Positions 18,170-26,699 of a stretch of 64,000 nt of DNA are shown in pieces. Each line of letters begins with the position of its first letter. Positions within the stretch are counted from its first letter, which is position 1. The position numbers and the translations under genes were made by a program. The stretch is from Maricaulis sp963975345 (lineage in GTDB: Bacteria > Pseudomonadota > Alphaproteobacteria > Caulobacterales > Maricaulaceae). The notes below the pieces were generated by a model that was not told the origin of the DNA, made no database searches, and saw only the letters and a list, made by a program, of their open reading frames with translations. Location: positions 248,001 through 312,000 of the forward strand of contig NZ_CAXBGE010000002.1 in NCBI RefSeq assembly GCF_963975345.1, read 5' to 3'.

Positions 18170-18259
18170 ATCTACCTGAAGTCCCGAGATTGCCGATGAG
18201 ACGCATTGTCACGGGAGCAGGTGGGAACGACGCCCCGGAAGCACCTTGGGACGCTCAGG

Positions 18260-18766
18260 TCAGACCGGTTGATCGGCGCCAATTTCGCCTTCCCCGGTGC
18301 GGCGAACATCGCCGACATCGAGAATCGGCGCCGCGTCGACATCTTCCGCGCTCATCAATTCCGCCAGCCGCTGCAGCGAGGCGATCAGCATCTGCTGCTC
18401 CCAGTCGGCGAGCTCACCAAACGACTTCAAAAAACCCGATTGTAGCGCTGGCGGGGCATCGGCCAGGCATTGCCGGCCTGCATCGCTAATCTCGACGACG
18501 ACATTGCGCCGATCCGTCTGGCTACGTTGCCGCGAGATCAGGCCGCGCTGTTCCAGTCGGTCGAGGATAACCGTCACTGTGGCTTGGCTGAGCGATACAT
18601 CGCGCGCGATCGCGCTAGGAATCACAGGCCCCTTCTGGGTGAGCGTTTGCAGAACAACCCGCTGCGACGACGTTAAGCCGCTCGCTTTCATCAACTTTTT
18701 GGAATGCAGGTCGACCGCGCGGACAATCCGGCGAACGGCGATCAACACATCGTCCTGCCTGTTCAT
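18260..18766 (-). CDS. MarR family transcriptional regulator
   Basis: A 168-residue winged-helix protein. The order is typical: helical dimer part (RRIVRAVDLHSKKLM), the HTH SAIARDVSLSQATVTVILDRLEQRGLI, and a wing (RQRSQTDRRNVVVEISDAG) carrying the conserved DxR. MarR proteins bind short palindromes and release DNA when a small ligand or oxidation is sensed. It is divergent from the TonB-dependent receptor across a 321-bp gap, so that receptor-sulfotransferase-BCCT cluster is its likely target. The ligand is unknown. Confidence 0.88.
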   Translation of the reverse strand: MNRQDDVLIAVRRIVRAVDLHSKKLMKASGLTSSQRVVLQTLTQKGPVIPSAIARDVSLSQATVTVILDRLEQRGLISRQRSQTDRRNVVVEISDAGRQCLADAPPALQSGFLKSFGELADWEQQMLIASLQRLAELMSAEDVDAAPILDVGDVRRTGEGEIGADQPV

Positions 18767-19087
18767 CTGGCGTCTCCATCACCGGCTGGCCGCTGCCAAG
18801 CCTAACCCGGTTCCTGAGCGCCGCAACACGTCATTTTGATGTTTAGACAACGAAATTCATACGGTTTTTGACGACCCAATTTCGGCCAGAGACGCAAAGA
18901 AGTTTCGTGCCACAAATGCAACACAATCCCCATAGCATTCAAATACAACGCCTTTTTGAAGCTCAAACCCAAGCGTATCAATCAGCATCGTCCCCGTAAA
19001 TCATTAGACATCTATCTATATATAGCCATGTCGCAGTTGATCGCTTACACCCCCCAAATCAGAAAAATCATGAGGTAACTAAGAGCC
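18767..19087. promoter_or_regulatory. Divergent control region, MarR gene / TonB receptor
   Basis: There is no gene in these 321 bp; the stretch is AT-rich compared with its surroundings. A perfect palindrome CTATATATAG is at 19016-19025, about 60 bp before the receptor ATG, in a place where a -10 element or operator would sit. GAGG lies about 14 bp and AAGAG just before the ATG as possible ribosome-binding sequences. Specific MarR operators cannot be fixed by eye. Confidence 0.45.
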
Positions 19088-21673
19088 ATGCTCAAAAAGC
19101 GCGCGCTTACGACGACCATTTTGTCATCCGCCCTGTTGGCGTTCGTTGCGACCGGCATTGCCGCCGCGCAAGTGGAGACCATCACGGTGACCGCGACAAA
19201 GCGGGAAGCCAGCACCCAGTCGATCCCGATCGCCGTCAACGCGATGGGAGAGCGCACGCTCGAAGAACTCCGCGTCAACGTCTTCACGGATTATCTCATG
19301 CAGTTGCCAGGCGTGACCGCCGGCGGCTCGGGCCCTGGTCAGAACACGATTTACATTCGCGGCCTCGCATCGACGACGCCAAACCTGACGACAGCCGGCG
19401 TTGCCGGACTGGCGCCGAATGTGGCCTTCTATCTCGATGAACAGCCGCTGGGTCAGCCCGGCCGCAATCTCGACGTCTATGCCGCCGACATCAATCGCGT
19501 CGAAGTGCTGCCGGGGCCACAGGGCACGCTCTACGGTGCCAGCTCTCAGGCCGGCACGGTTCGAATGATCACCAACGCCCCTGTCATTGGCGAGTTTGAG
19601 GCGTCAGCCAGCCTTGGCCTGTCCTTCACCGAAAACGGTGAAATGAGCAATAATGTGGAAGCCGTGATCAACCTTCCGGTCTCCGAGAACTTCGCCCTTC
19701 GCGGCGTGTTCTATGTCGACAATCAGGGTGGCTATATCGACAATGTCGCCGGCACGCTCTCGGCCAGCGACAGCGCCCGCTTCCGCTCCGCAGGGACGAT
19801 GCGCTCGAACGGCGTTCCGGTGAGCGCCAATCGCGCAGGCTTCCAGTCCGGTGCCGATCTTTCAGGCGTGACCTTCCTCGATGCAAACAATGCCGCCCTG
19901 GTCGAGGAAAACTTCAATGACACGACCTATCAAGGCTTCCGCATCAGTGGCTTGTGGGACATCAACTCCGATTTCAGCCTACGCGTGACGCATAGTCAGC
20001 AAACGCTGGAAACCGATGGCGTTTTCTTCTCCGACCCGACGCTCGGTGATCTGGAAATCCAGCGCTACGAACAGGACAATATGGAAGACTCCTTCCAGAA
20101 CACGGCCTGGACGCTGGAAGGCCGCCTCGGCATGCTCGACGCGGTTTATACCGGCGCCTATACCGACCGGCAGACCGATCAACGGGTCGACTATTCCGAT
20201 TACCTCTTCGTGGGCCAATACCTGCCCTATTACATCTGCGACGGCTCGGTCTCCTATCCCGGCGCCGCAGCGCCGTCGGGCACGTGCCAAGCGCCTAACC
20301 TGTTTGTGAACTCCTCAACCGATACGACGGTCTTCACGCAGGAACTTCGCTTCAACACACCGGAAGATCGCCGTTTCCGTGCGACATTCGGCGGCTTCTA
20401 CAGCGAGCTGGAACTGGCCGAACGCAATGACTTCACCTATCCCGGCTCAGTCAATGCCGTGTTGTTCGGTCAGACCGGCTTTTCGCCGAACTACCCGTTC
20501 ACGACCGGCTATATCTCCGATCCCGGCCCGTTCCCGGCCGGCGTCATCTTCCGCAATGATGTGCTGAGAACCGACACCCAATCAGGCGTCTTCGGTGAGG
20601 CGAGCTTCGATTTCAACGACCAGTTCTCGATCACTGTCGGCACGCGTTATTACGACATTGTCGTCGACCTTGAGGGCAGCGCCAACTCCTCCTTTTGCAA
20701 CGGCTTTCAGCCGGACATCAATGCCTTCGGAACGGATATTTCTGACCTCTATAACGGCGATGGCTCTGTGACATTCCACGGCTCCTGCAACGCAGCGAAC
20801 CACATCACCTATACCGACCCGAACACGCCGGGCATTCCGGCCTCGGTCGCGGCGGCACTGGGTGCTCCCGATGCGGCACGTACCGAAGGCTTCATCTACA
20901 AGGTGACCGGTCAGTGGACACCACGCGATGGCATGTTGTTCTACGCGACCTATTCCGAAGGCTTCCGCCCCGGCCTGTTGAACCGCCCTGGCGGCGCATC
21001 CGGCCCTGGCGGGTTCACCGTTCCGTTTGCTCTCGAGAGTGACGTGGTGACCAATTACGAACTCGGCTGGAAGCTGGACCTGGCGGACAACCAGTTGCGG
21101 TTCAACGGCAATGTCTTTTTTGTCGATGTTGAAAATCTGCAAACCACAATTTTCGATCCCTCCATCACCAATCTCTTCTTCTCGGATAATGCGGCGAATG
21201 CCGAAATCCGCGGGTTTGAAGGCGATGTCACTTGGGCACCGATGGATGTGCACGGCCTCACGGTCACCGGCGCGTTCTCCGTTCTGGACACAGAAATCAC
21301 GGAAGTCCTGACGCCGACCAATGATGTGCTGGTCGGTTCGGAACTGGCCTTCGCACCGGGCTTCCAGGGGAATATCCGGGCCCGTTATGAATGGGAGCTG
21401 GACAATGGCCTGACCGCACACGTCATGCCGCAAATCGTCTATTCCGGCGATTCCGTCAGTGATGTGATCGAGATCAACAAGGTGGCGTTGGATGGCTACA
21501 CCATGGCCAGTTTCTCCACGGGTCTGACCGGTGATCGCTGGAGCATCGAAGCCTTCGTCAACAATTTGACCGACGAGCGCGCCCAACTGAGCAATAACTT
21601 TGTCTACGACCGTGAGCGAGTGACTATCGCCCGTCCACGGACATGGGGCCTACGGGCGCGGGTTCAATACTGA
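19088..21673 (+). CDS. TonB-dependent outer-membrane receptor
   Basis: An 861-residue receptor. A Sec signal peptide ends near AAAQ, then a TonB box (VETITVTATKR), the plug domain (QLPGVTAGGSGPGQNTIYIRG ... VEVLPGPQGTLYGASS) and a long beta barrel ending in an aromatic residue (LRARVQY). It has the style of the large TonB receptors of Sphingomonadales, Maricaulales and Caulobacterales, not a classic siderophore receptor, so the substrate cannot be called. A strong terminator follows, and the next gene on the strand is a TPR-sulfotransferase, a pairing often seen in these groups. Confidence 0.92.
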   Translation: MLKKRALTTTILSSALLAFVATGIAAAQVETITVTATKREASTQSIPIAVNAMGERTLEELRVNVFTDYLMQLPGVTAGGSGPGQNTIYIRGLASTTPNLTTAGVAGLAPNVAFYLDEQPLGQPGRNLDVYAADINRVEVLPGPQGTLYGASSQAGTVRMITNAPVIGEFEASASLGLSFTENGEMSNNVEAVINLPVSENFALRGVFYVDNQGGYIDNVAGTLSASDSARFRSAGTMRSNGVPVSANRAGFQSGADLSGVTFLDANNAALVEENFNDTTYQGFRISGLWDINSDFSLRVTHSQQTLETDGVFFSDPTLGDLEIQRYEQDNMEDSFQNTAWTLEGRLGMLDAVYTGAYTDRQTDQRVDYSDYLFVGQYLPYYICDGSVSYPGAAAPSGTCQAPNLFVNSSTDTTVFTQELRFNTPEDRRFRATFGGFYSELELAERNDFTYPGSVNAVLFGQTGFSPNYPFTTGYISDPGPFPAGVIFRNDVLRTDTQSGVFGEASFDFNDQFSITVGTRYYDIVVDLEGSANSSFCNGFQPDINAFGTDISDLYNGDGSVTFHGSCNAANHITYTDPNTPGIPASVAAALGAPDAARTEGFIYKVTGQWTPRDGMLFYATYSEGFRPGLLNRPGGASGPGGFTVPFALESDVVTNYELGWKLDLADNQLRFNGNVFFVDVENLQTTIFDPSITNLFFSDNAANAEIRGFEGDVTWAPMDVHGLTVTGAFSVLDTEITEVLTPTNDVLVGSELAFAPGFQGNIRARYEWELDNGLTAHVMPQIVYSGDSVSDVIEINKVALDGYTMASFSTGLTGDRWSIEAFVNNLTDERAQLSNNFVYDRERVTIARPRTWGLRARVQY

Positions 21674-21706
21674 TCCCACACTCGACTGAAGTCAGTTGAT
21701 ATTCAG

Positions 21707-21745
21707 GGTGAGCGCCCCGCAATTTCGCGGGGCGCTCACCTTTAT
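21707..21745 (+). terminator. Strong hairpin after the TonB receptor gene
   Basis: GGTGAGCGCCCCGC (21707-21720) and GCGGGGCGCTCACC (21727-21740) form a perfect 14-bp stem with a 6-nt AATTTC loop, followed by TTTAT. The short T-run makes it a moderate rho-independent terminator; partial read-through would attenuate the downstream sulfotransferase and BCCT genes relative to the receptor. Confidence 0.75.
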
Positions 21746-21760
21746 CATACGGAAACCGAA

Positions 21761-23764
21761 TTGCCCGAAGCAGCCGAAGTCCAACCCGACCTGTTGCAAA
21801 CCGCGCAATCGCGCATGTATGCCGGTGAGTTCCGCGAAGCCCTCACCCTATTGGACCGCGCGATGCCGTCCGAAGCGGACACCATCGAAGCGCTTTATAT
21901 GCGGGCGGTTTGTCATCGCTATCTGAAAGATGCCCCGGCCGCTCTGGCGGATCTCACGGCCCTGAAACAACTGGTCCCGGACTTTGGCCGCGCCTATCAG
22001 GAAGAGGGTCACCTTCACCGCGATACCGGCAATCTCGAGCGAGCCCTGCTCGCATACCAAAGAGCCTGCCAGTTCAATCCTGCCCTACTTGCGAGCTGGA
22101 CGGCACAAACGGCGGCGTTGAGAGCGCTGAGCCGCGGGTCAGAGGCAGACCAGGTCGAAGCCCAAGCGCAGCGGCTCCAAGCCCTACCCAAGGACCTCGT
22201 CGCCGTCACTCACCTTCTTTACGAAGGCAAGCTGCTGAAGGCTGAACAGCTTTGCCGCGCCTACATGCAGAAGAACCCCCGCGACATCGAGGGGATGCGC
22301 CTGCTCGCCGAGATCGGAAAACGGTTCGGCGTGCTGGAAGATGCCGATTTCCTGCTCGAGACAGCGCTCGAACTGGATCCGGATAATATTCAGCTGCGCC
22401 TGGACTTCATTGACGTACTCAGACGGCGGCAGAAATTCCAAGCCGCTCTGGTGCAGGCAAAGACGCTTTACGACCGTGAGCCCCACAATCCGCTCTTCCA
22501 ATCGCATCTGGCGATTGAATCGATGCAGACGGGCGATTTCGACAGGGCCTTGGCGCTGTTCGAGACGATTCTCAAAGCCTTGCCCGAGGACGCGGCGACG
22601 CTGACCTCGCGCGGCCATGCGCTGAAAACCCTGGGTGAGCAGGATCGGGCGGTCGCGTCCTACCAGGCCGCTGCCCGGATCAAGGCCGATCACGGCGATG
22701 CCTGGTATGCGCTCGCCAATCTCAAAACTTACAGCTTTTCCGACGACGAGCTGTCGACCTTGCGGACGCAGGAAGCCGGACCCGATCTGGGGTTTCAGGA
22801 CCGCGTCTATCTCTGCTTTGCCTTGGGCAAGGCACTTGAGGATCGCGGCGACTATGCCGCCGCCTTTGAATATTATGAGCGCGGCAATGATCTCAAGCGC
22901 ACCCAGGCCCGCTATACCTCCGATCAGATGGAAGAAGAACTGGCGGCGCAGGCCGGTATCTGCACGCCGGACCTGTTCAAAAAGCAAGCCGACAAGGGAT
23001 GTCCGGCGCCAGACCCGATCTTCATCGTCGGCTTGCCACGGGCCGGCTCAACCCTGATCGAGCAGATCCTGGCCTCGCATAGCCAAGTGGATGGCACGCT
23101 GGAACTGCCCAATATTCTCGCCCTGTCGCACCGGCTGCGCGGCCGCAAACGGGTGAGCGACAAGACCTTCTATCCACGGAATTTACATGATCTGGATGCC
23201 GACAAACTGCGCGAGCTCGGCGAGGATTATATCGAAAACACCCGGATACACCGCCAAGGCGCGCCTTTCTTCACCGACAAGATGCCGAATAATTTCCGGC
23301 ATATCGGTCTGATCAAGCTGATCCTGCCGAATGCCAGGATTATCGATGCCCGGCGCGGCGCGATGGCGTGCTGCTTTTCCGGCTTCAAGCAATTATTCGC
23401 CGAAGGGCAGGAGTTTACCTACGGGCTCGATGAGATCGGCCGCTATTACAGAGCCTATGTCGAACTGATGGCGCATTGGGACACGGTTTTGCCCGGCCAG
23501 ATTCTGCGTGTGCACCATGAGGACGTGGTCGAAGACGTCGAATCCCAGGTGCGGCGCATCCTGGAGTTCTGCGGCCTGCCCTTCGAGCAGGCCTGTGTCG
23601 ACTTCCACACGACCAAACGCGCTGTACGCACAGCCTCATCCGAACAGGTGCGCCAGCCAATCAACAAGGGCGGCATCGGACAATGGCGTCATTTTGAACC
23701 CTGGCTTGATCCGCTGAAGCGGGCGCTGGGAAGCGAAATTGTGAGAGCTGAGGAAACAAAATGA
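21761..23764 (+). CDS. TPR-repeat sulfotransferase family protein
   Basis: A 667-residue protein. Residues 1 to about 400 are tetratricopeptide repeats (ALYMRAVCHRYLKDAPAALADL, FQSHLAIESMQTGDFDRALALF, ALGKALEDRGDYAAAFEYYERGNDL). From about residue 417 a sulfotransferase domain begins: PIFIVGLPRAGSTLIEQILA is the 5-prime PAPS-binding loop, and DKMPNNFRHIGLIKLILPNARII holds the 3-prime phosphate region. It is predicted cytosolic and would move sulfate from PAPS to an unknown acceptor. The start is a TTG at 21761 with GGAAA just upstream; no nearby ATG keeps the first TPR whole. Its stop overlaps the BCCT ATG by 4 bp. Confidence 0.85.
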   Translation: MPEAAEVQPDLLQTAQSRMYAGEFREALTLLDRAMPSEADTIEALYMRAVCHRYLKDAPAALADLTALKQLVPDFGRAYQEEGHLHRDTGNLERALLAYQRACQFNPALLASWTAQTAALRALSRGSEADQVEAQAQRLQALPKDLVAVTHLLYEGKLLKAEQLCRAYMQKNPRDIEGMRLLAEIGKRFGVLEDADFLLETALELDPDNIQLRLDFIDVLRRRQKFQAALVQAKTLYDREPHNPLFQSHLAIESMQTGDFDRALALFETILKALPEDAATLTSRGHALKTLGEQDRAVASYQAAARIKADHGDAWYALANLKTYSFSDDELSTLRTQEAGPDLGFQDRVYLCFALGKALEDRGDYAAAFEYYERGNDLKRTQARYTSDQMEEELAAQAGICTPDLFKKQADKGCPAPDPIFIVGLPRAGSTLIEQILASHSQVDGTLELPNILALSHRLRGRKRVSDKTFYPRNLHDLDADKLRELGEDYIENTRIHRQGAPFFTDKMPNNFRHIGLIKLILPNARIIDARRGAMACCFSGFKQLFAEGQEFTYGLDEIGRYYRAYVELMAHWDTVLPGQILRVHHEDVVEDVESQVRRILEFCGLPFEQACVDFHTTKRAVRTASSEQVRQPINKGGIGQWRHFEPWLDPLKRALGSEIVRAEETK

Positions 23765-25374
23765 CCCGTAGATTATACTCAACCTCGCACAAAGCCGGCG
23801 AGAACAATGTCGAGGTGCTGGGGCTGGACGTCCATAATCCGGTGTTCTTCCTCGCAGGCGGACTGGTTGTCACCTTCATCGGATTGACGCTGGCCTTTCC
23901 GGATTCGGCATCAACTGTTTTGCTCGCGGCGCGCGCCTGGGTGTTGCAGACCTTCGACTGGTTGTTTGTTTCGACCGTGAACATCGTCTTCCTGTTCGCG
24001 ATGTTCGTCATGATCTCACCGCTCGGACGCTTGCGGATCGGTGGCCGCGAGGCACGGCCGGATTTTTCGACCGGGTCCTGGCTCGCCATGTTGTTCTCGG
24101 CCGGCATCGGAATCGGCTTGATGTTCTGGGGGGCTGCCGAGCCGCTGGCCTATTATACCGGCTGGTCCGGCACACCGCTCGGGGTCGAGCCGCGCACCGA
24201 GGCGGCACATGAATTGGCACTGAGCGCGACCATGTTTCATTGGGGGCTGAACGCTTGGTCGATCTATGCCGTCATGGGTCTGGCGCTGGCCTATTTCTCG
24301 TTCTCCAAGGGCTTACCGCTCACGGTTCGCTCGGCCTTCTACCCACTGCTCGGTGAGCGGATCTGGGGTTGGCCGGGGCATATTATCGACCTGTTGGCCG
24401 TGATCGCGACCCTGTTCGGGCTGGCAACCTCACTCGGGCTCGGCGCACAACAAATATCAAGTGGCCTGCATTATCTGTTCGGAATGGACGCCGGTATCGG
24501 TCTGCAGATCGGCATTATTGTCTTCATCACCTCCATCGCCACCATCTCGGTGGTGCGCGGACTCGATGGGGGCGTGAAAGTTCTGTCCAATATCAATATG
24601 GCGATGGCGGCGCTCTTCCTGCTCTTCGTCTTCGCAGTCGGACCGACGCTGATCATCCTGACCGGCTTCTGGGAGAACACCGTCAACTATATCCGCGACT
24701 TCGTGCCGCTATCGAACTGGATCGGACGTGAGGATACGGAATGGTTCCATGGCTGGACAATCTTCTATTGGGCCTGGTGGATCTCCTGGTCGCCTTTTGT
24801 CGGCATGTTCATCGCCCGCATCTCGAAGGGCCGCACCGTGCGGCAATTCCTGTTCTGCGTGATTTTTGTTCCGCTCCTGATCACCATCGCCTGGTTCTCG
24901 ACCTTCGGCGAGATCGCCCTGCTGCAGGCCGATTCAGGCGTCGGTGAACTGGCCGACGGGATCGACAAGGTATCGCTGGTCCTGTTCGAGATGCTCGAAA
25001 ACCTGCCCTATGACCAAATCGCCTCGATGATGGCGGTTATCCTGGTGCTGATCTTCTTCGTTACCTCGTCGGACTCCGGCTCGCTGGTCGTCGACAGCAT
25101 TACCGCAGGCGGCAAACTGCATGCCCCTATCCCGCAACGCATCTTCTGGGCCTCCATGGAGGGGTTGATCGCGATCGTCCTGCTGTATGGCGGTGGGGCG
25201 GAGGCGCTGCGAGCCTTGCAAGCCGGCACGATTGCCGTCGGCCTTCCCTTTACGATTGTCTTGCTGGTCTGCTGTTTCAGCCTCTGGAAGGCCATGTCAG
25301 CGGATTCACGCGCCTTGCGCGTGCTCGAGCGTGAAGAAGCGGAACAACGAAAGCTCAAGCCGGTGGAAAGCTGA
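23761..25374 (+). CDS. BCCT family transporter (betaine/choline/carnitine type)
   Basis: A 537-residue membrane protein with about 12 helices. The BCCT signature WTIFYWAWWISWSPFVG lies near residue 330 and is followed by MFIARISKGRTVRQF. FWGAAEPLAYY and AGIGIGLMFWG are also family hallmarks. BCCT carriers import quaternary ammonium or sulfonium zwitterions such as glycine betaine, choline, carnitine or DMSP, with Na+ or H+. Translational coupling (ATGA) to the sulfotransferase suggests a shared substrate pathway. The exact substrate is not readable. Confidence 0.92.
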   Translation: MTRRLYSTSHKAGENNVEVLGLDVHNPVFFLAGGLVVTFIGLTLAFPDSASTVLLAARAWVLQTFDWLFVSTVNIVFLFAMFVMISPLGRLRIGGREARPDFSTGSWLAMLFSAGIGIGLMFWGAAEPLAYYTGWSGTPLGVEPRTEAAHELALSATMFHWGLNAWSIYAVMGLALAYFSFSKGLPLTVRSAFYPLLGERIWGWPGHIIDLLAVIATLFGLATSLGLGAQQISSGLHYLFGMDAGIGLQIGIIVFITSIATISVVRGLDGGVKVLSNINMAMAALFLLFVFAVGPTLIILTGFWENTVNYIRDFVPLSNWIGREDTEWFHGWTIFYWAWWISWSPFVGMFIARISKGRTVRQFLFCVIFVPLLITIAWFSTFGEIALLQADSGVGELADGIDKVSLVLFEMLENLPYDQIASMMAVILVLIFFVTSSDSGSLVVDSITAGGKLHAPIPQRIFWASMEGLIAIVLLYGGGAEALRALQAGTIAVGLPFTIVLLVCCFSLWKAMSADSRALRVLEREEAEQRKLKPVES

Positions 25375-25601
25375 ACCTGACTAGCCCCATGGTGGACGCA
25401 GTCCTGCGCTCAGTGGTCTCTGAGTTTCGGGGAAAACCGGGTTGGCTACCCGTCTTGAGAGTTCGCTCCAGACTGAGAGGCGGCCGTCAGATGAATACGA
25501 ACGGGTCTCGGCAGGCGGTTTGGTCAGCGCACCCGTCCAAGACGGGGTAAAAACAGCCGGCCAAGATGAAAACATCTGAGTGGCTGTCTTGCGCGCGCCG
25601 G
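25375..25601. other. Intergenic DNA with short hairpins and a possible relic IS end
   Basis: No gene is supported here. Short inverted repeats are seen: CTCAG/CTGAG near 25409-25424, CCCGTC (25532-25537)/GACGGG (25541-25546), and AGATG (25564-25568)/CATCT (25573-25577). A 24-bp stretch from 25486 resembles the left end of the neighbouring insertion sequence. Confidence 0.45.
25486..25510. repeat. Degenerate copy of the IS6-type left terminus
   Basis: The 24 bases from 25486 match the IS left-end sequence from 25608 with three mismatches. Both copies share CGAACGGGTCTC exactly and begin with GTCAGA. The copies are 122 bp apart in the same orientation. This fits a remnant of an older, related insertion, or a site formed by IS-mediated rearrangement. 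Confidence 0.5.
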
Positions 25602-26408
25602 GGTGCTGTCAGACGAACGCGAACGGGTCTCCGAAATCGACCATCGACCTTAACTCAGGCGGCGAGCTGGCGCCATTCGGCCAGGGCGGCGGAGCGGTTC
25701 TGCTTGAACGTTTCTCTGCGGCTTAGATGACGTTCGTGGCTGAAGTGATTGTGGACGGATGACTGGGCTGAGACGAACTTCTGGAGCGTTTCGAAGCTGC
25801 GAAATTTGCCCATCGCTCGTTCCTTTCGCCGGAACGGGAGGTGGGAGTTTTCCGCTCGATTGTTGAGCCAGCGCCCGGTCTCCTGGCGGCCGGCATTGCC
25901 GATCAGTTTCATCGCGGCTTTGTATGACTTCAGCCGATCCGTCACTACGACGTGCGGATTGCCGTATCGCTTCATCGTCCTGCGCAAAAATCTCAACGCT
26001 GCTTTGCGATCCCGGCGCCTTGTGACATAGGCCTCAAGAACTTCGCCTTCGTGATCGACCGCCCGCCAGAGATAGTGAAGCTCGCCATTTATTTTGACGA
26101 AGACTTCGTCCAAGTGCCAAGTCCAGTTCGAGAATTTCAGACTGGAAACCCGACGTTTACGGATCCGCGCCGCGAACATCGGCCCGAAGCGGTTCCACCA
26201 AAACCGCACCGTCTCGTGCGTGATATCGATCCCGCGTTCGTGGAGCAGATCCTCGACGTTTCGCAGCGAGAGCGGAAAACGGATGTACATCATCACAGCC
26301 AGGCGGATGATCTCCGGCGAAGTCTTGAAATATTTGAACGGATTGCACATCCGGTGAGGCTAAGGAACTACCGTACCGCGCTCAAGGCGAAGTTCCTCTG
26401 ACAGGACC
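25602..26408 (-). mobile_element. IS6-family insertion sequence, about 807 bp
   Basis: The ends are imperfect 17-bp inverted repeats with two mismatches: left GGTGCTGTCAGACGAAC (25602-25618), and right, read on the other strand, GGTCCTGTCAGAGGAAC (26408-26392). Between them lies a single complete transposase gene. The size is normal for IS6 (about 800 bp). The 8-bp flanks do not match, so no target duplication is visible, as expected after cointegrate formation, recombination or decay. The right end is 15 bp from the 3-prime end of tRNA-Ser. Confidence 0.85.
25655..26350 (-). CDS. IS6-family DDE transposase
   Basis: A 231-residue transposase that appears intact. The start MCNPFKYFKTSPEII and the region RNVEDLLHERGIDITHETVRFW form the N-terminal HTH. 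The catalytic triad is readable: first Asp in WHLDEVFVKI, second in VVTDRLKSYKAAM, and Glu in NNRAENSHLPFRRKERAM. IS6 elements move by replicative cointegration. With intact ends this copy may still be active, but there is no evidence of recent movement in the window. Confidence 0.93.
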   Translation of the reverse strand: MCNPFKYFKTSPEIIRLAVMMYIRFPLSLRNVEDLLHERGIDITHETVRFWWNRFGPMFAARIRKRRVSSLKFSNWTWHLDEVFVKINGELHYLWRAVDHEGEVLEAYVTRRRDRKAALRFLRRTMKRYGNPHVVVTDRLKSYKAAMKLIGNAGRQETGRWLNNRAENSHLPFRRKERAMGKFRSFETLQKFVSAQSSVHNHFSHERHLSRRETFKQNRSAALAEWRQLAA

Positions 26409-26423
26409 ATTTGGGGGGATGTA

Positions 26424-26513
26424 TGGCGGTGAGGGTGGGATTCGAACCCACGAGACGGTTCCCCGCCTACACACTTTCCAGGCGTGCGCCTTCGACCACT
26501 CGGCCACCTCACC
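26424..26513 (-). tRNA. tRNA-Ser (anticodon GGA)
   Basis: A complete class II tRNA on the minus strand. The 7-bp acceptor stem GGTGAGG (complement of 26507-26513) pairs with CCTCACC (complement of 26428-26434), with discriminator G and an encoded CCA at 26424-26426. The anticodon loop CTGGAAA places GGA at 26477-26479, and a long variable arm, typical of Ser, lies between the anticodon and the T arm with its GGTTCGAATCC core. GGA reads UCC and UCU codons. Confidence 0.97.
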
Positions 26514-26699
26514 GCGAGGAGGGCGGACTATACGCATCAGGCGGGCTGGTGCAAGTGACCTCAATCAGCTGGCGTGCCTTGTGCGCAAGGCCCATGGCAG
26601 CGGGGGCGGCGGGGTGCGACAGCTTCGGCTCTGGCAATCGCTCGCGGAGTGCTTATTTTGGAGATGAGCACCACCCAGGAACCTGCCCAGGAACCCGCC

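Noticed and set aside
20582..21586. 334-codon minus-strand frame inside the TonB receptor gene
   Set aside because: The receptor plug and barrel are clear on the other strand; this frame has no recognisable domain.
25381..25575. Small minus-strand frame downstream of the BCCT gene
   Set aside because: It has no ribosome-binding sequence, no family features, and overlaps hairpins and a relic IS end.
25594..26416. 8-bp target duplication around the IS6-type element
   Set aside because: The flanking octamers (25594-25601 and 26409-26416) do not match.
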